This document shows positions 24,880-34,992 of a stretch of DNA of 64,000 bases, piece after piece. Position 1 is the first letter of the stretch; each line of letters starts with the position of its first letter. Source of the DNA: Penelope pileata (Eukaryota; Chordata; Aves; Galliformes; Cracidae). The translations under genes and the position numbers were made by a program. Below the pieces are notes generated by a model. It did no database searches. It was not told where the DNA came from and saw only the letters and a list, made by a program, of their open reading frames with translations. Location: contig WBMW01000076.1 of NCBI GenBank assembly GCA_013396635.1, positions 1,156,121-1,220,120 of the forward strand, given 5' to 3'.

Positions 24880-25032
24880 ACCTGGCTCATGGCAACCCCA
24901 ATTATTGATGCAAGCAGTGGGATGAAAAGATAGAGTACAGCCCTGCCATAAAGGACTTGGGGGTACTGATGGAAGGCAAGCTGGACGCAAGCCAGCAATG
25001 CACCCTCGTAGCCCGGAAAGCTGGCTGTATCC
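24880..25032 (+). mobile_element. CR1 reverse-transcriptase fragment
   Basis: The plus strand encodes a run like KDLGVLMEGKLDASQQCTLV followed by ARKAGCI, a hallmark of the CR1 RT C-terminal part (normally KDLGVLVDxKLNMSQQCALA). It carries an in-frame stop upstream (AAAAGATAG) and is only ~150 bp. It is independent of the complete 3' end just to its left, because RT sequence follows rather than precedes that tail. Confidence 0.8.
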
Positions 25033-28000
25033 ATTCAGTACCCAGCCCCTCCAGGCAGCCAGCAATGGCCAGGCATCTAATTTCCATTTTTGGATTTGAA
25101 AATTGTCCTCACGTGGTTTACACTTGGCAGTAATTATGTTAACTAGGACCTTTAGACTGCACAGAACTGACACACTGCTTGTGCTGTCTACTTTACTAGT
25201 AACTTTGAAAAACAAGAGTATTATCTTGGCCGCGCAACAAACCGTAATTGATATAGCCATTGCCTTTTATCAAGATCTGTAACAGAGACAAACAGAGATT
25301 ATTCAGGTATGCATTTTTTTGTCTGCACATATAAGATTCCAAGTTAACTTAATTCATTTTTTTTTCTATTAAAAGCTCTGTGCTAGTTTGAAAGGCTACG
25401 TTTACATTCCAGTTGGAGTTTTATTTTCTAGCATGAATCTCACCATTAATCAGAGCTAGATGCAATTTACACCACCTTCAAAGAGCCTGTAGAAAGATAA
25501 GGAAAAAGTGATAGTCAAATGAGAAAATCCAGAGAGAAAATTTAGACTTGAACAAATTTTTTCAATGTGCACGATTTCTGTGGCACTGCCAATGTAAACC
25601 TATGCCGTAGGTCACCGCAATGAAAACCACTGAAAAATGTTTTTTATCCAGTGTATGCATAATAAGCCAGATTTATTTGCTGTCATTATTGAGATATATA
25701 GAATGAAATAATACATGGAACTTTTAAAATTTTATCTACTGTGCAGATCTTCAAGATGTCATTACAATCTTTGCTTGCTATCACCTCTGTTCACTTGCTA
25801 GGCAACCTGTCTTCACAGTGATTAAGATAATGAATACATAACATTAAAGGCCATTAAAGCCCCTTACTTATTCCTAGCCAAATAGCATGCAGTGTTGCCA
25901 TCACAGCTCATGTGTTTAATAATAAAGAAGAATAAAATCATCCAACATGAGATGCAAAATCTGTACTCCTGTTTCCGTACACCATTAGAATGCATACTAC
26001 TAAGACAAAGCAAAAATCTCCTGCTATGCATTTCATATACAGTGATGATTTCAGCACAAAAAATGTAAAAATGTCTTGTCTTGAAAATTGTTTTTAATGG
26101 ATCATTTGAAAGGGGTGAAATCATTTTTTAAAAGCACACGTGAATCTTCAAAATGTCAATTTTGTATGTTAATGTGACTGTAACAGTAGCTTACATCAGA
26201 TGCTGGGGAACGTCAGGGACTGACATAAGAATTACTAGTTTTGTACTCTTTTGATATTAATTTTGCAAGTTATTTGAGTAAAGATGACCCTCATACCTAC
26301 AGTCCTTGGCAACTCACTCTCTCTAGCAGAGAGGCAAAGCTGAAATACAAACATCCATCTATGAGGGCAGATGTTTCGAAGAATCTTAGTCTTCCAAGAT
26401 CATTTACATGGATTGGAGGTCTCAGTGTTTCTTTTTTCTTTTATGAAGCAGTGCCAGGACCCCTTTGTTTTGCCCAGCTCCCCTGAATGCCCAGGAAATG
26501 ACTACTGTGGTCCATGTGAAGGATGCAGAGAAGCAAATGAGCCATGGTCATCCAGGCAGCTCGTGCCAGGTGAAACACTACGGAGAAACAGTCCTATGTG
26601 GAGCACCAGTGCTACAAATTAGTTTCAACCTTCCTGCTAGACAGCGATCATAGTCTGACTACACAGAGAAGAGGCTGATCTGTAACAACATGTTCTGTAC
26701 TCCATTTGAGGCCAAAAAGCTCTTCTGTTGGAAGACTGAAAGGGAACACCAAACTTTCCTATGGTGCAATCTAAGTTCTTTTGTTTTCCTGTACTCTTTC
26801 ATGCACATTTTTCTAATCTGAATTCAAGCCTGATGTCATCTGCCTTCCCTTCCTCAGTGCATCTGTGGGTTTTCACATGTGCTCATCACTTCAAGGACAA
26901 ACCCTTAAACAGCAGGGAATGTGTCCAAATGGCTCATCCATTTTAGCAATGTTGATTTATCACCAGGATCAAAGAAAGACTCTGCTTCAAGATGTTTCCC
27001 CTACTGCTTCCCCAACTTCCTAGTGACTTGTTTTTCCTCTCCCTCTTTTAGGGGAGGTAGGCCCTCCTTTTCTGTTTCTGTGGTCTCTTGGTTTTGTTGC
27101 TGCAGCTGTGCTGAGTATGGCCTGAAGCCCAGGATCTTGATGGAGCCACTCTCTCAGTGGTTTTCTCTGTCCTGTTTACTTTTTGCTTTGCTTCCCCTAT
27201 CACAGCTTGGATTTCTAAGTCTCATTTTGTCCTTTTGACTAATTGTAGCAGAAGTGTTTGTCCTGTGTGCTTTGTCATTCTTTTGAGAGAAAACATTTTC
27301 TTCTGTAGAGAGGTCCTACCATCTCCTCAAGTTTACACTGCAGAGAGATCCATAGCAAATTCTGCTATGGATATGGATTTTCTGGGTAAATGTGCCTTTT
27401 ACAGAAGCCACCAGTCTCTTTCAATGTCCATTAGTTCAATAAATTGCAGACTCTGCAATAGGTGGACCTTTTTCATGTGTGACCTCTTCAAAACTCACCT
27501 CTCTTTGCTCTGATCTGTAGAGATATTTTCCTATCATCTGTGGAATCCAAGGGGGCTGTATTTTGATGTTGAGTTATATTTCCTAGTTAGCACATGACAG
27601 CTATGTGACAGACAATGAGCTTGGATCGTTTTGTCGAGGTCTGCATCTATCACTGACTGGTAGAGTTAGGAATTATCTTTGCGAAAGCATGGGCATCGGC
27701 AACTTTTAGTTCAACCATTAAGCTACAGTACCTACAGAGCTCACTGTATGCCCTTTGAGCAGCTCCTAAATGCTTTCCTGACAAAGACCAACATAGGAAA
27801 CACATGGGATAAGTTTATATCCCTTGTAAAAGGAAGAAATAACTTTTTCCTCAACATTCAGGACACCTGCTGCAATTTGTGTACATACTTTAATGTTTAC
27901 AGGTATGAATTCATCTAATGAAATGCCAATGGCAGAGCCTGAGCACTAGGGAGCATGCATGCTGCAGATAGGATCCTTGCACACACCTGCTTTACAATTG

Positions 28001-30339
28001 CAAAGCTCTTCTCTCTACAGACTATTGGGAGGTTCACCACAGAGGGCAATTAAATATATCCTATGAGTCCAGATTAAAATAATTCTGTATAATTCTGTTG
28101 TATGTTTCCTCACTAATTTTCTCAATCACTCTCTCTGTGATTTTTTTTTTTTTTTGTGGTGACTACCTGTATATGTTACTCTCTGAGAAATTACAGCAAA
28201 GATGCTTAGCACTTCTAACAGCTATGCTGCTGCTGAAAATGAGTGCTATGTATCATCCTGTTCACCTCTCTTAGAGCTTGTATCATTTTTCCACAAGTAC
28301 CTAAAGATTCTGTCATTTACATTTCCCAGTCAGGTACAGAAGGTGAATGGGGCAGCACAGACTGTGATGGGAGACAAGGAGCTCGGTCATGGATAACACT
28401 TTCTGTGCCATCCCTTGGGTAACAAAAATAAAGTTCTTTCATTCAAGAGGCAAAAATGTAGTTCCTCCAGCCTTCAGATACATGTAACAGCCAAAGCTGG
28501 GCTGCTTCTGCAGGGTAACTCTCGGATAGGACACAAGCGAAGATTCCTCTAATGAATTCTATGCACAAATATTACAAAATCTTCTCATTCATTCACAGAG
28601 GGAGAGAGGGATAAACACAGCTTTATTCACTCCATGAGACACAATTACAATGAAAACAGGCTGCTCATCAGTCAGTTCTCCTCTAACTGCATCTCATCTG
28701 TCCAGTGGCTTGTTTGTGACCAGCTGAACAACATGTAACTTCTTTCACAATATTTGGTCACCAATTATGCAAAACTCCTTTTTGAATCAAAACAGGAATT
28801 TCTGCTACTGTGTATTGCTCTCTTGATTTAGGAAAAAATACTGGAATTCCGTGGTCGTAGTGTTGTTCTCTTTCTATAACTTATTTTCTCCTTTTTATAA
28901 TGGAATATTTAACTGACGAAAATAATACAAAGCCTGGATTCTTGTTTCTTGGCTTTATTCTGGTTATTACAGAAACATTTATACTGCTTACATCCCCAAA
29001 AAGGAAAAATGCAACAAGCCTCTGCAGTTTGTTAAGAGACCAGGCTGTGTTCTTTAAAGAAAGAGAGAAACAGCAACTGTTGCATTGCTAAAAGCGTTAA
29101 AAGAATTTAAATGAAGACATCTAAATTATTGGTATGCAGAATATAGGGAATTAAGTGCTTAGCTGAAATGGATATTCCCTGACACTCATATATTAGGCAG
29201 TGCTTTGACTCACAAAAATCTTCACCCAGTAATGGCACTATGTAATATTTTCCTCTGTTACTAATTTATTTTGTCATGTTCCATGCTATGGACAAATTAA
29301 ATACCACACGTCTCAAATGTCTCAAACAATTAGATTTATCTTGGTCATTCTTGGGATCTGTCTGCTTGTCTGTCTCACAGTATCAGTTCAGCTCTCGTGA
29401 GAAGCATGCCAGGGTGAGGCTATTTGAGCTAACCGCATCTTAAGGGATGGGAGCTGAAGCCTCCTCATGCTATGAGTTTTTAGGAGGAAAGAATAACAGC
29501 TTGGGGAGTTTTGTCGAGGCTGCAAGGACACCAGCACGTGGTGCCTGGGACAAAACCTCATGCACTTCTTCACAGGCCTAGAAGGACAGCACAGCACTCA
29601 CCCAAAAAGCACGCTGCCAAAGGCAGCCTTCCAAGCCTAGTGTCAGTGTGTGTTGCAATAAGTGACATTTCTTTACCATTATGCACAGGGATAATCCGTC
29701 CTGGAACTGTCTTCCTGCTAATCTCCTGTTAGCCTAGCCTTTCAGCATGAACCAGCAAATGTGGCCTGGATCCTGCAGCTCCTTCTCTGAGATAGAGAGA
29801 TGATCATAAACTACTGAGGAAATAGCTGTGTTCTCACATCAAAGTGCAGGGCTTGCTTTGTTTTGTTTTAGCTAAATCTAGCTTTGCATATGCGTTGGCT
29901 GGTGGTCGAATATTGCCTGTGTGTCTCCAAAAAGCCTATCGGCAGGCCTCTGCAACGTGCAGGCACACCACAGACGGGTGGAGATCTTGCTGGTACTTGA
30001 AAAGTTCTTACCAAAAACTGAACTCATAAACAGTGCACCACATTAAAAAAGAATTGGCAGTGCTCCAAGTGTATTGGCTAAGTTGAGGTCCCTCAACTTT
30101 TGCACGTCTCATCTAAGACTACTTCAGGAAGACCCTTGGAGTAGCCAGAGATCTCTTTCCCCTGCAGGCAGAACCAAATCTTCCTACCCTAGGGGTTAAA
30201 TGAAAAAGAAAAGAAAAAAGAAGAACTGGAGGCCTGCTCATTAGAGAGATCGTGCTCCCCCTTGCAAATGTGACTTTGGCGAACAGGGGTTTACATTTTT
30301 CTACGCAGTGATCACTGTAACAGCCTGGTGACTCAGAAA
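25033..30339. other. unannotated AT-rich sequence
   Basis: No element, exon or RNA gene was recognised in these ~5.3 kb. The only low-complexity tract is a T run at 28140-28155. The two plus frames 26921-27238 and 27157-27513 are pyrimidine-rich and unrecognised. Confidence 0.5.
28140..28155. repeat. poly(T) tract
   Basis: About 15 consecutive T with no element body attached. Confidence 0.85.
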
Positions 30340-30880
30340 GCATCTTTTATGCCACACTTTTTGAAGCCCCAGTCCATGTCCAGGGGCAGCTGGGGAAGAT
30401 GCTCAGAGGCAGTGTGGTACTGTGGGGAGCCAGGATGCTTGCTGTACCCAGCTGGCATCCTGGGAATGGCCTGTCTCTGTGATTGCCTGCCTTCTGCATG
30501 CCCCTGTGCATGGCCAGGGGTAGAGATGTGGTGGGATCCTATATACTCCCACTGGATGTTTTGGGACAGGACTGCAGGGAGCACTGTGGGATTGTCTCTG
30601 CATCATCACATAGACACAGTCTGGAAGCGTTATCGCCTGGAAGTGGAGCAGACTTTGCACACTGTCGTGCAGGACCAGCTGGCGTGTTATCAGTGCACAG
30701 ACGTTCGGGTGGATGCCTGCTCAGAGCCAGGCAGTTGCTGCAGCAGGGATGGTGCTGGCTGGCTGTCCCGATTCATCCTGGCAATCTAACAACAGGTCTG
30801 AAGGCCACTACGTACCCCACATCTTTGGTGTCTCCACACAGACTCGGAAAGAAGCTATTTTTGTTCCTACTGTCAACAGT
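30340..30880. other. locally GC-rich block, identity unknown
   Basis: This ~540-bp block is visibly richer in G and C than the rest of the window, yet has few CpG, so it is not a CpG island. Several long overlapping frames exist, the longest being 153 codons (30328-30789 plus), but none gives a recognisable domain and they overlap frames on the other strand. It could be a decayed repeat, an old retrocopy or a chance isochore bump. Confidence 0.4.
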
Positions 30881-31479
30881 GCTGCTCTGAAAGGTCAGTA
30901 AACACCACTGTGGCTCAGTGACAACAGAGTTAGTGGGGATTCAAATAAAACAAGACAGGTTTTGAACAAGTTATTGTACTTCATTGCTGTATAACAATCC
31001 ATGGCTGCATACATGTGGACAGCATGAGTTGTCAGCCAGCTTCATGCGTGACTCATTGCCAGCTCAGAAAACACAGATCTCTGCCTGGGGAGCCTCTCCT
31101 CAGCCAGTTCTACATCCCCAGAGAGGCAGAGATAAAAACAAGCACTGGCCAGCAAGGAGCAAAGCTCGAGAGTCATGGAGGAGCTTTGATACCATGCCAT
31201 AGGCTGGTGCTTCTCCTGGTAACTTCTGACCCAACAGAGAAAGACATGAGAGTGATTTACTGGATAAAGCTACAAAGCAGGGAAAGCACCTGGGTGATTG
31301 CTCAGAGGCATTTTCTTTTTAATAAAAACATTCTTTGCAACTTGAATAGTGGTGATGGCAAAGTTAAATGAGGTCATTATTGCCATTTTAGTTGTGTTAA
31401 GTTAAAACTGAACACCAAGAACATTTTTCCATACATGAATCATGGAAGCTCATTTTCAAGGAACTGGAAAAGGACTCCA

Positions 31480-31600
31480 AAGTCTAGATTCAATTCCTAG
31501 ACCTGCAGTGGATTTGTGGCAGCATTTCAGTCATGCATCCCCTTGTACCTCAGTTCTCCATTTCTGTGAGGAAATAAAACCTAATTTTCACTTTATACCT
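31480..31600 (+). mobile_element. possible MIR/CORE-SINE-like remnant
   Basis: The order of words follows the MIR core: GATTCAATTCCTAGACCTGCA, then a TTTGTGGCAGCATTTCAGTCA stretch, then TACCTCAGTTCTCCATTTCTGTGAGG with AAATAAAACC after it. This resembles the CCTCAGTTTCCTCATCTGTAAAATG ending of MIR-type SINEs. Similarity is judged by eye and is weak elsewhere, so the call is tentative. Confidence 0.45.
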
Positions 31601-31792
31601 AGCTTAACTTGATTTTGTTGAGTTTCCTTTTGGCAGATTTAATATAGCAAAATAGTATTGTTAAGGTTTAGAAGTAAAATCTTGCCTCTACTCTGAGCAA
31701 TTTAGTCAATAATTTGATCACTGGAATAGAGACTTAATCCTGAACAAAAATATTGTTAAAAGAACACCTAATGATGAAACTTTGAGGCAGGC

Positions 31793-31862
31793 CAGTACTG
31801 CAATACAGTAGTACTTCAGTGCAGAAGTACAGGAGTACTGCAGTAGCACTACAGTAATACTG
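31793..31862. repeat. degenerate short tandem repeat rich in AGTACT palindromes
   Basis: About 70 bp is built from CAGTAGTACT/AGTACTGCAGTA-type units. It includes a perfect inverted repeat, GTACTTC at 31811-31817 against GAAGTAC at 31824-31830 with a 6-nt loop, so one strand can fold. Confidence 0.75.
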
Positions 31863-32040
31863 AACTAAGAAAATGGTCTGAATTAAAAAAAAAGAAATTG
31901 GACACTGAAAGATTGATTTAAACTATGTTCAATGGAAATGGAAAGTATAATGGGAAAAGATGTTTGTAGGGAATGTAATGCAAAGACACACTGTGATTCT
32001 TCTTTCTGGAGGAAAGGAAAATGTGTTTGTATGTGCACTG

Positions 32041-32466
32041 AATCATAGAATCATTAAGGTTGGTAAAGACTACTAAGACCACCTAGTCCAATCATCAACC
32101 CATTACCACTATGCCCACTAAGCTATCTCCCTTAGTGCCACATCTATCCTTTTCCTGAAAATCTCCAGGGACAGTGACTTCGACACTTCCTTGGGCAGCC
32201 TGTTCCAATGCATTACCACTCTTTCTGAGAAGAAATTTTTCCTGACATTCAAACTGAACCTTCCCTGGCACAACTTTAGGCCATTCCCTCTCATCCTATC
32301 ACTGTTACCTGGGAGAAGAGGCCGACCCCCACCTCAACACAACCTCCTTTCGGGCAGCTGTGGAGAGCAATAAGATCTCTTCCGACCCTCCTCTTCTCCA
32401 GACTGAACAATCCCAGCTCCCTCAGCTGCTCCTCATAAGACCTGTACTCCAGACCCCTCACCAGCT
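32041..32466 (-). mobile_element. CR1 retrotransposon 3' end
   Basis: It opens with AATCATAGAATCATTAAGG, the antisense tail, followed by the antisense of the 3' UTR. CTTGGGCAGCCTGTTCCAATG near 32190 is the WNxLPxEV block, and GCTGCTCCTCATAAGACCTG near 32425 belongs to the preceding RT C-terminal coding part. The copy is 5'-truncated at about 32466. No convincing flanking duplication was found. Confidence 0.93.
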
Positions 32467-33277
32467 ACACAGAGCAGAAGACAGGGAACAGAGAAGCAAT
32501 CAGAAACCAGGCATCTGTGTGTGTGAGATAGAAAACATCCAGACCAGCATGCAAATTGGAGAGAGACAAGTATTCTAGGCTTTTATGATTCTAAGTAGCT
32601 GTTTTTTAAAAAAAGTTTCAGCAGCACAGCATTGTAGAAGGTGCTGATAGCATCAGTTCATCAATGGTACAAAAATTTCCATAACTTTCACACTGATACC
32701 TCTCCAAAGTCCTCAAGAACTGTAGGACCTAGGGCCTGACTGTCAATATTTTGTTACATGTTATAAAAGTGGAAAAAAAAGTGACCTCATTATGTCAAGA
32801 TGGAGAGTATCAGTGGGTCCGTACTTGGAAAAATAGGATTCCAATGTTAACTTGAAAAATCAGCACATTTGCTGTATAAGCAGTTAGACCATGAAGATGA
32901 GGTAGTGTGAATGGGATGCTAGATTCAACAGTGATCTGAAAAATAATATGTTAAAGTAAAATTTTGTTATATTTTTAAGGCTTATCTCAACTTTCTTTAT
33001 TTTCAGAAAATTACTCAGACAATTTTTTAAAACGGGAACAGCAGTATACAGAAGACTCGAAGTACCTGTTGGCTTATTGAAACAAAAATAAAGGTAAGAC
33101 TTTCTATCAGATCTATTTTTCTGTACTAGTTTGTTCTGCAATGCAAGTCTACATGCTGCCAGTAAATTGCACAGATAAACAAAGCCACTGTGCCAAAAAT
33201 ATCATAATATATTTGAACTATGCTCACGATATGCACCACTGAGGAGCTGAGGACAGATAGCCATTGTAGGTTTTAAA

Positions 33278-33615
33278 GAGGAATCTGAAGGCAGAGGGAA
33301 TGTTTGTCAGATGAGAAAAAGGAAGGGTCGTAAAGGGTATTGGAAAGTAGAAAAGAGGGTGAGATTGCCAGTGTGAGAAGGCAATTTCTAAAGAAAAAAG
33401 GGAGCAGAAAGTCACCAGACTCTAATAAGACCAAAGAGAAGGCAGATGCCAGGTCAGGCCTTTGGTGGCAGAAATGTAGGGAAAAGATTGAAGGAATGAT
33501 GATATCTGAAGGATCAATCCTGCATTTTGGCTGCAGGAAGTGGTTGTAGTTAGGATGGAGACAGGAAAATGTATTCAGGGAGTAAAAGCAAAGAAGGACT
33601 AAGAAGTAAATGTGA
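33278..33615. repeat. purine-rich low-complexity stretch
   Basis: The plus strand over ~340 bp is dominated by A and G without a fixed unit. Opposing frames (33273-33626 minus, 33340-33549 plus) reflect that bias (Lys/Glu/Arg on one strand, Ser/Phe/Leu on the other) and are not evidence of genes. Confidence 0.5.
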
Positions 33616-33684
33616 ACCCAAGGCATAGAAGTTTCAAGTTCACATTTTAGGTGCCATCAGCTCTAGAGTTCACTGGTTGGCCAT

Positions 33685-33703
33685 TCTATCTATCTATCTA
33701 TAT
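33685..33703. repeat. (TATC)n microsatellite
   Basis: Four CTAT units followed by TATATT. Confidence 0.9.
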
Positions 33704-34957
33704 TTAAAGGAATTTGCATCTGTCATAGACTGTTACCTAGAGACTGGCCTTTCAGTGCTAATTTACCCTTATGCAGAGCTCTAGTTTGAGACCCACGTCA
33801 TTGAAATTCTGCTTAAACCCTATTTTGAAGAATTTGCTCATTTGCAAGTCTTAAAGCTCTCAAGCTCAGGGTCTTGCTATTTGCAGCTTGTTTGTGCTTT
33901 CTGTCTGGATGACACCACTAAGGTATGTTTAAATGAGTTCCCTGACCCACATCATATTTATAGATGTATTTGTGGGATTTTCTGTTTCTGTCACCAAAAC
34001 TACATTCCCGCTGGTGTTCACAAGCTGTGCATAGAAGAGGAGGTACTCTTGTCAACCCAGATCAGTGCAAATTGAAGATAACTGCCTGCCCCTTCTTGGC
34101 ATGCTTTATTTTCTCACAGTTCACCCCACTTCTGGTATACAAGCATAGTGCTGTGGGATCAGGCAACTGGTTCTTGGGGAGAGTGTCGGACTAAATATTT
34201 GCTTACAAAATAATTATAGTCATTTTTTTTAATCATGGAAAAGCTTCCCCATGCTTGATGCTCTAAGTGTGTTCTTAAAGTGACTTTTCAAAGCATCCGT
34301 TGTTGTAACTTCAGACACACTCAGCAAATTTTTGCATTAGATGGTCTCTGTGAGGGTCCATTTACTATCAAAGTGTTGTGAGCAATGCTGCATATCTGTT
34401 AGCTGATTGACTGACAAGCTTCAGCTCATAAGCTCAGGACAAATGCAGAGTTTATGAGCACTTTTACGATCTGCTCAATCTGTCTTTAAAAACCATGCCT
34501 GGTATGTGCACCCTGTGTACAGTCGTTCTACTTTTAGTTATGGTTTTCTGCTCTGAGTTAGTAGTCTCCGTGTTCTGAAATACTAATTTTTTCTCTACTT
34601 CTCTCCTTCTCCTTTTCTGAATGCTCTTTCCAGGAGTTATAATTCTCCCGCAGTTTGTGCAGTTGCACAGTTTAGAGATTAATGAATTGCACTACACCTC
34701 TTGCTCTGGAATTACACCACAAACCAGCAGGATGTATCTGCTACTTCTCTGCAATCATCTTGTGAGCAATCACTATCCTGCTGTGAGAGCATCTAGGGTG
34801 ACTGGAAAGTTCTCTTCTTCATTTTATTGGTAAAGAACCAGGTCACCTAATGTAAGGTTTGTGCTCCACCCCAGAATGCAGTCACTGGTGAGGAGGAGGA
34901 GTTAATCAAATAATTTTCTAAATATATTCACATCAAAGTCTCACACACAGGAAGGAA

Positions 34958-34961
<4 letters not shown>

Positions 34962-34991
<30 letters not shown>
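34962..34991. repeat. poly(T) run of 30
   Basis: An uninterrupted T30, the longest homopolymer in the window. It could be the reverse complement of a poly(A) tail, but the sequence to its right shows no AATAAA complement close by and matches nothing I recognise. Confidence 0.95.

Positions 34992-34992
<1 letters not shown>

Larger units (their letters stand above)
32467..34961. other. unannotated sequence with purine-rich strand
   Basis: No gene or mobile element was recognised. From about 33278 to 33615 the plus strand is strongly A/G biased, and a short TATC microsatellite follows at 33685-33703. Confidence 0.5.

Noticed and set aside
30328..30789. 153-codon plus frame as a gene
   Set aside because: No recognised domain, start context or exon signals. 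Kept only as part of an unexplained GC-rich block.
33273..33626. 117-codon minus frame rich in Ser, Phe and Leu
   Set aside because: Composition artefact of the purine-rich opposite strand.
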